64,000 bases of DNA, taken from assembly GCA_002798275.1 (NCBI GenBank), contig NWQR01000004.1, positions 1 to 64,000 of the forward strand. The letters are read 5' to 3'. Below the pieces are notes generated by a model that saw nothing but the letters and a program-made list of their open reading frames with translations, ran no database searches and was not told the origin of the DNA. Made by a program: the position numbers and the translations under genes. Source of the DNA: Lysobacteraceae bacterium NML08-0793. Its GTDB lineage: Bacteria; Pseudomonadota; Gammaproteobacteria; Xanthomonadales; Xanthomonadaceae. Positions within the stretch are counted from its first letter, which is position 1; every line of letters starts with the position of its first letter. Positions 10,162 to 19,539 of this stretch are shown piece after piece.

Positions 10162-10609
10162 GACAGAGTCACCCAAAACCCAAGAGCAATCTCTTGGCCG
10201 CAAAAACCGACAGAACCCCGCATCGCCACCCTTCCTAGGCTTGACAAAGCAAGGCATCTGACAGCACTCAATAAACTCCCCAGCCCCCAATCAACCATCT
10301 GAAAGCTGCCCCCAACGCTGTGCGATTACAAATGTACCGCACAGGTAAAGTGTGACCAATTGTACATGCTTTACAGATAATTACAAGTTCTTCACAAACT
10401 GTTTATTACCTGTTGATTCCATTGAAGTTTTCTATCCAGACAGCCTTTCCACTGCAGTCTGTGCGGGCACGGGAGGCCATCAGTCGCTGGATTCACCCTC
10501 GCTAGCAATACAAGAAGCAGCACCATCGGAAGCCCATTGCGATATCAAGCGGATGCTCTTTTGCCGACTTGACCGCCGCGCCCAGCACAGAATGCCTTGG
10601 CAGGCCGCC
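10162..10609. other. Intergenic region, no gene seen
   Basis: 448 bases separate the barrel gene's start from the stop of the upstream TonB-like gene. It is less GC-rich around 10310-10430. On the minus strand TTGGTC and TACATT about 18 bases apart (near 10330-10365) could be a weak promoter for the barrel cluster. No tRNA, convincing terminator or small gene was found. Confidence 0.4.
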
Positions 10610-11659
10610 TTATTGCTCCGGGCTGAAAGTGAAGGTTCGACGGGTGGTAACCGGCTCGTCAATCGGCTGGAAGCGCCAGCGGCGGACGGTGTTCAGCACT
10701 TCGTTGTTGAACACGCGCGGCGGGTTGGCATTCACCACCCGGGCGGAAGTCACGCTGCCATTAGTGCCCACGGTGAACTCTACCTGCACAGTGCCTGACC
10801 TGCCCGTACGCAAGGCATCCACCGGATAGCGCGGCTGTGGGGCACTGATGGCGCGCAGCTCGGTATTGCGCTGCACGGGTGCAGGCGCTGGCGCCGGGAC
10901 AGGTGCGGCCTGTTGTTGCTGTTGTTGAGCCGACGCTGCGAGCGCGGCCGCTTGCCGCTGAGCGGCAGCCCGTTGTTCTGCCTGCTTGCGCTCTTCGGCC
11001 TGCTGCGTGGCGATGGCCCGTTGACGCAGCTCCTCCGCAGCGCGCAGCTCTTCCAGACGCCGCTCTTCAGCGCGCTGCTCGGCCAACTGCTCGGCGGCCT
11101 GCTGCTGCATGCGTTGCTGCTCTTCCAAGCGCTTTTTTTCCTGCGCCTGACGACGCACCTCATCCATTTGCGCGCCTTGCTCGCGCTGCGCCTGGGTATT
11201 TTCCGCATCGGCAATGCTGGCTTTCAGTCGGGGCAATGCCGGGGCATTGGGATCACTCTTTTCCAGAAGACCGTACAGCCGCTTGGCTTCGACAAAATCA
11301 TCACGGGTGATGGCCTGCTCGGTTGCAATCAATGTATAGGGTTGCAAGTCGGCCAACGCCGTGGAAATCGCCGCATCGCCAGATGCCTTGTCGCGCAATG
11401 CCAAGTAATACTCCATGGCGTTATTGCCTGCCGGAGCATACAGGCGCTGCTCGGAAACTGCCTTGGCCGCCGCTTCGCGCAATTCATCGGCATTCATGGC
11501 CGAAACTTCCGATGACACCGCAGGTTGCGCGGGTGCATTTTCGGTGCTGGCTTGGGTCTGACCCGACTGTTCATCAGACTTGCCGCCACAAGCGGCCAGA
11601 ATGCCCAGCATCGCGGTCAGCAACGCCCCCCGCACCAAATCTCGCGTCATTCGCGGCAT
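10610..11659 (-). CDS. Lipoprotein with TonB-type C-terminal domain
   Basis: 349 residues from ATG 11659, chosen for the strong GGGGGA ribosome site. The N-terminus is a lipoprotein signal (ALLTAMLGILAAC, lipobox LAAC, Cys about residue 24), not the single membrane anchor of classical TonB. The middle (about 100-190) is helical. A long Glu/Gln/Arg-rich coiled coil with Q-runs follows, then a Pro/Ala linker. The last 80 residues are a TonB C-terminal domain (PQPRYPVDALRTGRSGTVQV, NTVRRWRFQP). TonB domains contact outer-membrane receptors; how a lipid-anchored form would be energised is unclear. No exbB or exbD is adjacent. It lies between fnr and the barrel-protein cluster. Confidence 0.75.
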   Translation of the reverse strand: MPRMTRDLVRGALLTAMLGILAACGGKSDEQSGQTQASTENAPAQPAVSSEVSAMNADELREAAAKAVSEQRLYAPAGNNAMEYYLALRDKASGDAAISTALADLQPYTLIATEQAITRDDFVEAKRLYGLLEKSDPNAPALPRLKASIADAENTQAQREQGAQMDEVRRQAQEKKRLEEQQRMQQQAAEQLAEQRAEERRLEELRAAEELRQRAIATQQAEERKQAEQRAAAQRQAAALAASAQQQQQQAAPVPAPAPAPVQRNTELRAISAPQPRYPVDALRTGRSGTVQVEFTVGTNGSVTSARVVNANPPRVFNNEVLNTVRRWRFQPIDEPVTTRRTFTFSPEQ

Positions 11660-11791
11660 ATGTGATTCCCCCAGGATGATGTGCTTTGGTTGTTCAAAAT
11701 CGACCCGCAATACGCGGCTGCGGCATTGTCTGTCAGCGCCCCAAAAGCGACAAGCCAGTCGCGGCATTTACCTTGCAAACCGCGATCTGGC

Positions 11792-12559
11792 TCACGCTTC
11801 ACGGCGCTTTCTGGCCAGCGCCTCGTTTTCTAGGCCATGCGCAAGCCGCGCCAGCGCCTCTGTTTCAAGCAGCTCCACCTGCCGCCCGCGAACATGGATG
11901 TAGCCATCTTCTTCCAGCCGGGTAAAGCCCCGACTGACCGTTTCCAGCGCCAATCCCAGATAGTTGGCAATATCAATCCGGCTCATCGGCAGACGCATCC
12001 GCAACGGATCACGGCCAATCGCTCTCAGGCGCTCGGAAAGCCCATGCAGAAACAGGGCGATGCGTTCATTGGCCTGCTTGCGAACCAAGATTTCCTTGTG
12101 ATCCTGATCGCGATCGAGATTCATGCCAATCACCCGCATCAGCTGCGATTGCAGGCCGGGAATTTGTGCGGCGATGTTCGACAGCCGATCAAACGGCACT
12201 TCGCAGATGCTGATCGAGGTAAGTGCCACCGCATCACAACGATGTTGACCGCTGGCAAGCGCATCTAGGCCAATCAGCTCGCCAGGCAGATGAAAGCCCA
12301 GCACTTGCTCATCGCCGCTTTCACTGTAGGTGACGGTTTTGACCGAGCCATCACGAATCACGAATACCGAACCCATCGCATCGCCCATGCGGAACAGATA
12401 GCCGCCACTTTGGACGGGCTTGCGATTACGGATGATGCCGTCGAGCCGGTTCAGATCCTCGCCACTCATCCCGCCTCCGGCCAGACAAAGCTGTTGCAGC
12501 GAGCACTGCTTGCAGCTGCGGCGCAAACCGGGGAGATCAACGGCAATGACGTTTTCCAT
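11792..12559 (-). CDS. fnr: FNR/Anr-type oxygen-sensing transcription regulator
   Basis: A 255-residue Crp/Fnr-family regulator that activates genes at low oxygen through an oxygen-labile [4Fe-4S] cluster. The four expected cysteines are present: C16, C19, C25 (CKQCSLQQLC) and C119 (ISICEVPF). The cyclic-nucleotide-like sensor fold is followed by the helix-turn-helix near residues 192-215 with E206, S209 and R210 (ETVSR), the residues that read a TTGAT half-site. Start at ATG 12559 matches the family's length. It is the last gene of the cbb3 operon, 25 bases after the SafE-like gene, and an FNR box precedes the first gene, so it probably controls its own expression. Confidence 0.93.
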   Translation of the reverse strand: MENVIAVDLPGLRRSCKQCSLQQLCLAGGGMSGEDLNRLDGIIRNRKPVQSGGYLFRMGDAMGSVFVIRDGSVKTVTYSESGDEQVLGFHLPGELIGLDALASGQHRCDAVALTSISICEVPFDRLSNIAAQIPGLQSQLMRVIGMNLDRDQDHKEILVRKQANERIALFLHGLSERLRAIGRDPLRMRLPMSRIDIANYLGLALETVSRGFTRLEEDGYIHVRGRQVELLETEALARLAHGLENEALARKRREA

Positions 12560-12584
12560 GCGGCCTATTATGCCAGCAGTGCAG

Positions 12585-13304
12585 TCACATGCTGCGACAG
12601 CCCATTGCACTCAAAAAGCCGTGCAGGGCAGGCACCTGCATCAGCCACGGCGCAGTCAGTGTCAAAACGCCGGTCAGCAGTACCAGCACACCCATCAAGA
12701 TGCGCCAATGGCGCTGCTGTAGCCAGCGCATCAGGCGTGCCCCCGACCAGGTGAGCGGCACCATCAGCGGCAAAGTGCCAAGACCGAAGGCCAGCATGGT
12801 CATGCCGCCATGAAATGCCGATGCTTGGAGCCAGGCCGCTGTCAGCATGGTGGTGCTGAGCCCGCAAGGCAGCCAACCCCAGAGCATCCCCAGCATGAAG
12901 CGTTTGCCGGGCGTGTTGGCGGGCGAAAAGCGTCGCTGCAAGGGTTGCAAGAGTTGCCAGGCACGCTGGCCGGGGCGTGCCAGAAAAGCGGTTTTCCTCG
13001 CCGGCAGCAACAGCCGCAAAGCCGCCAGAATCAGCACTGCACCGACCAGCATGCGCGAGCCGGTGGCAAGCCAGGGCAGCCGTGCTACGGCGAGTATGCC
13101 GCCCCCAAGGCCACCAGCCAGCACGCCGGCCACCGCATAGCCCAAGACCCGTCCCAGATTGACCAAGGCGGCATCGGCCAGTCCCCTGCGCTGGGCACTA
13201 ACTCCAAAGCCGGTGGCGATACCGCCACACATCGCGGCGCAATGCACCCCGCCCAACAGCCCGGTTAGCCAAGCCGAGCCCAGTACCAGCCAATCAATCG
13301 GCAT
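12585..13304 (-). CDS. Sulfite exporter TauE/SafE-like membrane protein of the cbb3 operon
   Basis: 239 residues with about six membrane segments, starting MPIDWLVLGSAWLTGLLGG. It has the family motif GGVHCAAMCGGI near the N-terminus and a second conserved turn GMLWGWLPCGLS in the middle. Members next to ccoI and ccoS are proposed to handle copper or other needs during cbb3 assembly; the true substrate is not established. ATG 13304 overlaps the end of ccoS by 11 bases, so translation is probably coupled. Confidence 0.85.
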   Translation of the reverse strand: MPIDWLVLGSAWLTGLLGGVHCAAMCGGIATGFGVSAQRRGLADAALVNLGRVLGYAVAGVLAGGLGGGILAVARLPWLATGSRMLVGAVLILAALRLLLPARKTAFLARPGQRAWQLLQPLQRRFSPANTPGKRFMLGMLWGWLPCGLSTTMLTAAWLQASAFHGGMTMLAFGLGTLPLMVPLTWSGARLMRWLQQRHWRILMGVLVLLTGVLTLTAPWLMQVPALHGFLSAMGCRSM

Positions 13305-13497
13305 TGCGTTGTCGTTCTGCGGCCTGCGCGGCTTCGCGCTCGCGGGCGATGCGCTCGTTCGGGTCTTCGCGCAGGATGTCCAGCGCTGGAGTATCGAGGT
13401 CTTCGTACTGGCCGCGTTTGACCGCCCAGACAAACGCCGCCACTGCCACGGCAATCAGCATCAGGCTGATGGGGATAAGCGCAAGCAGGATGTTCAT
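13294..13497 (-). CDS. ccoS: cbb3 oxidase assembly protein CcoS
   Basis: A 67-residue inner-membrane protein: one N-terminal membrane helix (ILLALIPISLMLIAVAVAAF), then the CcoS signature (FVWAVKRGQYEDLDTPALDI) and a charged tail. CcoS is needed to insert cofactors into the catalytic subunit. ATG 13497 was chosen because an in-frame upstream extension to 13587 would cover the end of ccoI. It lies between ccoI and the SafE-like gene, the usual order. Confidence 0.92.
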   Translation of the reverse strand: MNILLALIPISLMLIAVAVAAFVWAVKRGQYEDLDTPALDILREDPNERIAREREAAQAAERQRNAD

Positions 13498-13573
13498 TGA
13501 CGGGCTCTCATGGCAGGGCTGGACGTGAAGGACAAAGGCGTATCGACTTCTCGGGACATTTTGAAAACCGTGC

Positions 13574-15955
13574 TCAAACACGCACAAGCCGCAAGGCGTT
13601 GACCGTCACCAACAGCGATGACAGCGCCATGCCCAAGGCAGCCATCCACGGCGTAACGTGGCCGGTCGCGGCCAGTGGCAGGGCGATGACATTGTAGAGG
13701 CTCGCCCAAATCAGGTTCTGCTTGATGATGGCGCGACTGCGGCGCGCAATGGCAATCGCCTGCGGGATACGCGAAAGGCTCCGGGCGGTAACGACCAAAT
13801 CTGCCGCGCGTTGCGCTAGGGCAGCGCCCTCGCCCATCGCCAGCGAAACATCGGCACCGGCCAGCACTGGCGCATCATTGATGCCGTCCCCCACCATCGC
13901 CACTTTCCTGCCTTGCGCTTGCAAGCTGCGCACACGCGCCAGCTTGTCTTCCGGCGTCTGCCGCGAAGCGTACTGACCAATACCGACATCTGCGGCCAGC
14001 TTGGCGACGGCAGCTTCGCCATCGCCACTGGCAAGCTCGACTTCGATGCCCAGATTTTTCAGCGCCTTTACCGCATCGGCCGCATCGTGCCTTGGCGTTT
14101 CTGCCAGCAAGAAGCGGGCAAAGCCGTTTTCACCATCGCCCAGCCAAATGGCATGGCCGTGATCGGACATCTGCCGAGCAGCAAAGCCCGCCTGTCCCAG
14201 CCGCCAGTGACGGCCGTCTACCACGCCCGCAATCCCCCGGCCGGGCGATTGGCGCACATCCCGGGGCTTGGGCAAGTCCTGCGGTGCGCCAGCGGCAAAA
14301 GCACGCGCCAATGGGTGTCGGCTGTCCTGCTCCAGCGCGGCGGCAATCCGCCAAGCCTGCGCTTCGTCGCTGCCCTGCATCAGCTCCACGGCAGCGATGC
14401 GTGGCTCGCCATCGGTGAGCGTGCCGGTCTTGTCGAACACCAACACATCGATCGCAGCCAGACGGTCAAGTGCCTCATCACGCACGCCCAGCACGCCAAT
14501 TTTCGACAGTGCACCGTGCGCAGCCGCCAGTGCCGAAGGAATCGCCAGCGACAACGCGCAGGGACAGCTCACTACCAGCACTGCCAAGGTCACTTCAAAT
14601 GCACGACTCGGGTCGTAGCTGCGCCAGAACAGATACACCACCACAGCCGCCAACAACAGGATGACCACAAAGCGATGCGCCATGCCGTCAGCAACTTCTG
14701 CCAACCGCGGGCGGGCAGCCTGCGCCTGTTCTACCAGCCGCGCCAGCTCCGAGAGCCGAGTCTGCGCCCCCACCTGCTGCACCTGAACCCGCGCTGGGGT
14801 ATCCACGCACAGACTGCCGGCATAGATGAAATCGCCAGGTTGTTTGCGCACCGGGGTGGATTCACCCGAAAGCAGCGCCTCGTCAAAAGCTGCCGCTTCA
14901 TCCAGCAATAGGCCATCGGCGGGAGCCGCCTCACCCGGCGCGATTCGTACGATGTCGCCCACGCCGATTTGCGCCAATGGCACTTGTTCGCGGCCGGTCT
15001 CTGCGGTGTTCTCGCGGGTGGCCAGCATCGGCCTGGCTCGCGCCAAGGCATCGACCTGGGCGCTGGCCGCCTTGCGCGCGCCCTGTTCAATCATGCGCGC
15101 GGCCAGCAGCAAAAACACGAACATCACCGCAGCATCGAACCAGACGTGATAGCCCTGCACGGCGGTTTGATAGACGCTGGCACCCCAAGCGAGCAATGTG
15201 GAGGCAGCAATCAGTGTGTCCATGCCCAAACGCCGCATGCGCAGTTCGCGCCACATGCCCTCCAGAAACGGCCAGCCGGCATAGAACACCACCGGCGCCG
15301 ACACTAATGCGGTAATCCAGCGAAAAAAGTCGCGGGTGGCCGCTGGCATTTCACGCGCAGTATCCAGATACAGGGCTTCGGCAAACATCATCGCCTGCAT
15401 CGCGCCCAGCCCGGCAATGCCAATGCGTAATATCCAGCGATTACGGTCGCGGCGGCGAGCTTCCTCGCGCTCAAGCCCAGTCGCAAGATAGGGGCGATAG
15501 CCCAGCGCGCTCATCCGTTGCAAAAGCCCGGAGAGCAAGACCGCCCCCGGCTGCCAGCGGATGCGCACTCGCCCGGTCACGGCATTGGCAGTGATTTCCA
15601 GCACCCCCGGCTCGCGGCGCAGCGCCTTGTCGATCAGCCAAGCACAGGCTGCGCAACGCATGCCATCGGTGAGTACGGTGATTTCGTGGCTGCCATCTTC
15701 GCCTTGGCGCACATGCCCGGCGACAATATCCGCCCGATCCCAGATGCGGCAATCCACCGGCTCATTGCCAACCGGCTCGGGGGCATCGCTGCGCAGGCGG
15801 TAGTAATCCTCCAGATGCGCCGTGCTTATCCACTCGGCAGCGGCGCGACAGCCATCGCAACAAAAGTGGCGCAATTGACCATCAACCGACACGGCAATGG
15901 CTGTATGCGGCAACGACGCATTGCAATGGAAGCAGGCAGTGGAAGGTTCAGGCAT
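13574..15955 (-). CDS. ccoI: Copper-transporting P1B-type ATPase of cbb3 assembly (CcoI/FixI)
   Basis: 793 residues. It supplies copper for the haem-copper centre of cbb3 oxidase. Visible in order: an N-terminal cysteine-rich metal site (CFHC at 8-11, CCDGC at 32-36), a heavy-metal-associated domain with GMRCAAC (CxxC 101-104), eight membrane helices, the phosphatase loop LLSGEST (about 361-367), the in-membrane metal site CPC (464-466), the phosphorylation site DKTGT (D508), SRHPLA and GDGINDAP. The extra N-terminal cysteine domain separates FixI/CopA2-type pumps from ordinary CopA. It follows ccoH by 30 bases. Confidence 0.95.
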   Translation of the reverse strand: MPEPSTACFHCNASLPHTAIAVSVDGQLRHFCCDGCRAAAEWISTAHLEDYYRLRSDAPEPVGNEPVDCRIWDRADIVAGHVRQGEDGSHEITVLTDGMRCAACAWLIDKALRREPGVLEITANAVTGRVRIRWQPGAVLLSGLLQRMSALGYRPYLATGLEREEARRRDRNRWILRIGIAGLGAMQAMMFAEALYLDTAREMPAATRDFFRWITALVSAPVVFYAGWPFLEGMWRELRMRRLGMDTLIAASTLLAWGASVYQTAVQGYHVWFDAAVMFVFLLLAARMIEQGARKAASAQVDALARARPMLATRENTAETGREQVPLAQIGVGDIVRIAPGEAAPADGLLLDEAAAFDEALLSGESTPVRKQPGDFIYAGSLCVDTPARVQVQQVGAQTRLSELARLVEQAQAARPRLAEVADGMAHRFVVILLLAAVVVYLFWRSYDPSRAFEVTLAVLVVSCPCALSLAIPSALAAAHGALSKIGVLGVRDEALDRLAAIDVLVFDKTGTLTDGEPRIAAVELMQGSDEAQAWRIAAALEQDSRHPLARAFAAGAPQDLPKPRDVRQSPGRGIAGVVDGRHWRLGQAGFAARQMSDHGHAIWLGDGENGFARFLLAETPRHDAADAVKALKNLGIEVELASGDGEAAVAKLAADVGIGQYASRQTPEDKLARVRSLQAQGRKVAMVGDGINDAPVLAGADVSLAMGEGAALAQRAADLVVTARSLSRIPQAIAIARRSRAIIKQNLIWASLYNVIALPLAATGHVTPWMAALGMALSSLLVTVNALRLVRV

Positions 15956-15985
15956 GTCGTGCCATCACGCCAGGCGGGCGGAATA

Positions 15986-16537
15986 TCACTGCGCGCCAGT
16001 GGCGCTGGCGGTTTCCGGCGCAGCCGCCGCTTCGCCTACGGCTGGGGTCAATACGGCAGAAAGCTGCTCTTTGGGCATCCGCCCACGCAGCCGCCAAGTG
16101 CCATCGGTATCGCCAAGAGAAAACTTCCAGTCGTTATTGCGTTCGGTTTCAAAGTCTGCCGACGACAACCAAGTGCCGCCCGGCTGCGGGGTCATTTCCA
16201 AGGTGCGATCTTTGCTGCTGTCCACCGGATGCTCGACCAAAAGACGCAATGGGTTCTGACGCTGCCAGCGGCCTGCCATCGGCACGATTTCCACCTTGCC
16301 TTCGCGCTCGCGCAGCAGCGCCGTCAAACCCAGCGCGGCGGCCTGTTCATCCGGCCCAAGATCGGTTTCCTGCAAGACCCGCCCAAGCCGCTGAACCTCA
16401 TCGCGCGACTCGGCCACTTCGCCGGACGTAATCGCCAAATACAAGGTGATGAAACTAGCCACCACCACGACCAGCGGCAAGCCCACCACCAGCCACAACA
16501 TCGGCTCACGACGGGACTTTTCTTCTCTTTGACTCAT
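15986..16537 (-). CDS. ccoH: cbb3 assembly protein FixH/CcoH family
   Basis: 183 residues with one N-terminal membrane helix (about 13-36) and a periplasmic FixH domain (NPLRLLVEHPVDSSKDRTLE; WRLRGRMPKEQL). FixH proteins associate with the ccoI pump and stabilise oxidase assembly. The start overlaps the ccoG stop by 4 bases (ATGA). Its Ala/Pro-rich tail is slightly longer than usual. The middle of the protein diverges from well-studied members; the call rests on position as well as sequence. Confidence 0.85.
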   Translation of the reverse strand: MSQREEKSRREPMLWLVVGLPLVVVVASFITLYLAITSGEVAESRDEVQRLGRVLQETDLGPDEQAAALGLTALLREREGKVEIVPMAGRWQRQNPLRLLVEHPVDSSKDRTLEMTPQPGGTWLSSADFETERNNDWKFSLGDTDGTWRLRGRMPKEQLSAVLTPAVGEAAAAPETASATGAQ

Positions 16538-18093
16538 TGCATTTGCCCAAAGAAGTTGCTTTCAACACTTTGGCTAATGGTACCGTCTTCGGTCTTGACT
16601 TCGAAGCTCACCGGGTTTCTGCCACGCACATCGCCCGGCGAGCGCAATACCACTGGCAAGCTCAACACCTCTTCCGGCGCCGCCTTGGCGCGCATGGCAT
16701 CGCCCGGCAGGTAAATCCCGTTTTCGGCCTTGACCGTAATCACGTATTCGTGCGTGCGGGCTTCCTTGTTGACCACGCGCAGAGTGTAGGCGTTTTCAAC
16801 TTCGCCGCCTTCCACCACCCGATACAAGGCATTGCGGTCGCGCAGGGCTTCGACAATCAGCGGTGTGCGCGTTGCCACGCCAAACACCCAAGCGGCAAAC
16901 ACGCCCCCCAGTAGCAGGCCGTAGAGAATCACACGCGGACGCAGGATATGCGTGGGCTTGCTGTCGATCGCGTTCTGCGTGGAATAGCGGATCAGGCCAT
17001 GCGGATAGCCCACCTTGTCCATCACTTCATTGCAGGCATCAATACAGGCACCACAGGCGATGCACTCATATTGCAGGCCATTGCGAATATCAATGCCGGT
17101 GGGGCAGACCTGCACGCAAATGGTGCAATCAATGCAGTCGCCGAGCTCTTCTGGCGGGAACTTCGGCAGCGGCTCGGGCTGGCGGTCTTCGCTCATGCCC
17201 TCGTGACCGCGCGCCTGATCGGCGGCATCCCGCGCCACCGCATGACCGGAAGCACGGAAGACAAACTCGTATGCGGAAACCTTGTCGATCAGCCCCCGGC
17301 CGCGTGCCAGCACGCTTTCCAAGCCGCGCTTGCGCGGGCCACGCGGCTCACCGCGCATCGGGTCATAGGCGATGATGAGGGTGTTGCGATCGAACATCGC
17401 GCTCTGAAAGCGCGCATACGGGCACATGTATTTGCACACCTGCTCGCGCATAAAGCCGGCAAATCCCCAAGTCGCCAGCGCATAGAAAAACACCCAGAAG
17501 GTTTCCCATGCACCCCACTGCCAACCGCTGGCAATCAGCGGCGCCCGCATCAGCAAATCACGAATCGGCGTAAAGAAGCCGACAAAAGTGAAGCCAGTCC
17601 ACAACGCAAACAGCACCCAAACTACATGTTTGCTGCCTTTTTTCAGGATTTTTTCCCGATTCCACGGCATTTTGTCCAGCTTCATGCGCTTGCCGCGATC
17701 GCCTTCGACGGCGTTTTCCATCCACATGAAGATTTCTGTCCACACCGTTTGCGGACAGGCATAGCCGCACCACAAGCGCCCGGCCAGTGCGGTAAAGAAG
17801 AACAGCGCAAAACCTGCCATCACCAGCAGCAGCGCCAAGAAGATGAAGTCCTGCGGCCAGAAGGTCAGGCCGAACACATAGAACTTGCGCGCCGGCAGGT
17901 CAAACAACACCGACTGCCGGCCATCCCAGTTGATCCACGGGAACACGTAATACATGCCCAGCAGCACCCATACCGCCAGTTTCCGCAGGCTGGCCAGTCG
18001 GCCACTCACCTCGCGCGCGTAGATTTTGCGTTCACTGACGTAATAGGAATTGCTGGCGTCATCAACGACATCCAGCGGGATTTTCTTGCTCAT
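16534..18093 (-). CDS. ccoG: cbb3 assembly protein CcoG (polyferredoxin, probable cupric reductase)
   Basis: 519 residues with five or so membrane helices and two [4Fe-4S] ferredoxin clusters (DCTICVQVCP and ECIACGACIDAC), plus the conserved membrane cysteine motifs YACPQTVW and QVCKYMCPYARFQ. A C-terminal Ig-like domain follows the last helix. CcoG family members reduce copper(II) before it is used in cbb3 assembly. The gene ends in a 4-base overlap with ccoH and follows a small membrane protein gene. Confidence 0.95.
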   Translation of the reverse strand: MSKKIPLDVVDDASNSYYVSERKIYAREVSGRLASLRKLAVWVLLGMYYVFPWINWDGRQSVLFDLPARKFYVFGLTFWPQDFIFLALLLVMAGFALFFFTALAGRLWCGYACPQTVWTEIFMWMENAVEGDRGKRMKLDKMPWNREKILKKGSKHVVWVLFALWTGFTFVGFFTPIRDLLMRAPLIASGWQWGAWETFWVFFYALATWGFAGFMREQVCKYMCPYARFQSAMFDRNTLIIAYDPMRGEPRGPRKRGLESVLARGRGLIDKVSAYEFVFRASGHAVARDAADQARGHEGMSEDRQPEPLPKFPPEELGDCIDCTICVQVCPTGIDIRNGLQYECIACGACIDACNEVMDKVGYPHGLIRYSTQNAIDSKPTHILRPRVILYGLLLGGVFAAWVFGVATRTPLIVEALRDRNALYRVVEGGEVENAYTLRVVNKEARTHEYVITVKAENGIYLPGDAMRAKAAPEEVLSLPVVLRSPGDVRGRNPVSFEVKTEDGTISQSVESNFFGQMQ

Positions 18094-18105
18094 GATGTTT
18101 CGGCC

Positions 18106-18399
18106 TTACTCTGGCGGAAGCGCGCGATTGAAGCGGCTGGCTGGTCTTAGCAGAATCCAGGTAAACAAGCTGGAGGAGGCGGTGGCCAGCCAGAACATGA
18201 AGAAACCGATGCTGTAGCCGGTGATGCGGCTGATCGGCAAGTCCGGGAAGGTCATGTCGCGCAACGCGATGGGATCGACAAAGGCAAAAAACACCATGGT
18301 CGCCACACAGGCTGCGAAAAAGCTGGGCCAAAGAATTGCCCCGAGCCGCTGAACCAGCGGTCGGGGCAGGTCGGGTTTGGAATCGGTCAAGTGGCTCAT
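18106..18399 (-). CDS. Small two-helix membrane protein inside the cbb3 operon, unknown function
   Basis: 97 residues with two clear membrane segments (about 21-42 and 61-84) and short charged ends. Its start overlaps the ccoP stop by 4 bases (ATGA at 18396-18399), so it is translated with the oxidase subunits. I do not recognise a characterised family. Position between ccoP and ccoG suggests an accessory or assembly subunit, but nothing in the sequence proves it. Confidence 0.75.
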   Translation of the reverse strand: MSHLTDSKPDLPRPLVQRLGAILWPSFFAACVATMVFFAFVDPIALRDMTFPDLPISRITGYSIGFFMFWLATASSSLFTWILLRPASRFNRALPPE

Positions 18400-19367
18400 T
18401 GCTGGCTGTTAGTCGCTGGCGTGGCAGCCATATTGCCACTTCCATGCGAGAGCGACCAGACATAAGCACCGACCAGACGGGTACGGGTATCACCCAGCAA
18501 ATCCAAGTGAGCCGGCATCACGCCATGACGGCCTTCCGAGATGGTCTTGCGCAGTGCTTCGGCGCTGCTGCCATACAGCCAAGAGCTGTCGGTCAGATTG
18601 GGCGCACCCAGCTTCTGATCGCCCTTGCCTTCGGGGCCGTGACAGGCCACGCACACGCCTTCATACAGCTTCTTGCCCTGGCTTGCCATGAAGTCGTTCT
18701 GGATGCTGACACCCGGCTGCGACAGCGAGCTGACATAAGCCACCACATACTCCACTGCTTGGTCGCCGCCCGTACCCTTCAGCACATCTCCCCACGGCGC
18801 CATCACGCCCTGACGGCCTTGCTGAATGGTGGTCAGGATGTCTTCGGGCTTGCCGCCCCAATTCCAAACCTGATCAGTCAGATCGGGATAGCCAACCGCG
18901 CCTTTGGCCGTGGTGCCGTGACAGACGGCGCAGGTATTGTTGAAGATACCGCGGCCAATCTTGACCGCATCCGGATCGGCAGCCAGCACGTCAATCGACT
19001 TGCCTGCATACGGCGCAAAAGCCGCTTCGAGCTTTTCGTTTTCGCGCTTTTGGTCGGCACGCATTTCCGAGGCCGAGGTCCATTTGCTGACACCAGCAAA
19101 CGCGCCGAAGCCGGGGTAATAGACCAAGTAACCCGCTGCAAACACGATGGTCAACCAGAACATGTTGATCCACCATTTCGGCATCGGCTTGTTGTATTCG
19201 GTCAAATCGCCATCCCAGACGTGGCTGGTTTCTTCCGGCGCCGGATCACCCGGACGGCGCTTGGAGTTGTCCAGCAGCAGCCAGATACAACCCACGACAT
19301 TGATGAGTACCAGGGCAATGATCCAGATCGACCAGCCGCTGGTAATGGAAGAGGTCCAGTCGTTCAC
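18396..19367 (-). CDS. ccoP: cbb3 oxidase dihaem cytochrome c subunit CcoP
   Basis: 323 residues beginning with GTG 19367. It passes electrons from cytochrome c towards CcoO and CcoN. The N-terminus has two membrane helices with the FixP-type motif WDGDLTEYNKPMPKWW (51-66). Two cytochrome c domains follow with CxxCH at 146-150 (CAVCH) and 239-243 (CVACH). The start overlaps the ccoQ stop (GTGA), which fixes GTG as the start codon. Confidence 0.96.
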   Translation of the reverse strand: MNDWTSSITSGWSIWIIALVLINVVGCIWLLLDNSKRRPGDPAPEETSHVWDGDLTEYNKPMPKWWINMFWLTIVFAAGYLVYYPGFGAFAGVSKWTSASEMRADQKRENEKLEAAFAPYAGKSIDVLAADPDAVKIGRGIFNNTCAVCHGTTAKGAVGYPDLTDQVWNWGGKPEDILTTIQQGRQGVMAPWGDVLKGTGGDQAVEYVVAYVSSLSQPGVSIQNDFMASQGKKLYEGVCVACHGPEGKGDQKLGAPNLTDSSWLYGSSAEALRKTISEGRHGVMPAHLDLLGDTRTRLVGAYVWSLSHGSGNMAATPATNSQQ

Positions 19368-19537
19368 GACGCTTGCTCCTGATTACGGTTGCCAGTGTCG
19401 TTGGCAACAGGTTCTTGATCATCCAGCGGAAGCCGGGAAGCTGCTTCAAATGCCTGCTGGCGCTTGGGACTCCAAGCCCAAATCCAACCGGCGATGAAAA
19501 ACACCAGCAAAATGGCGGTAACGATGCCTGAAACCAT
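19364..19537 (-). CDS. ccoQ: cbb3 oxidase small subunit CcoQ
   Basis: A 57-residue gene between ccoO and ccoP. It has one membrane helix (VSGIVTAILLVFFIAGWIWA), the family's WSPKRQQAFEAASRLPL segment and a polar tail. ATG 19537 lies 7 bases after a GGGAGG ribosome site. It begins 2 bases after the ccoO stop and ends in a 4-base overlap with ccoP. CcoQ stabilises the oxidase complex. Confidence 0.93.
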   Translation of the reverse strand: MVSGIVTAILLVFFIAGWIWAWSPKRQQAFEAASRLPLDDQEPVANDTGNRNQEQAS

Positions 19538-19539
19538 CC

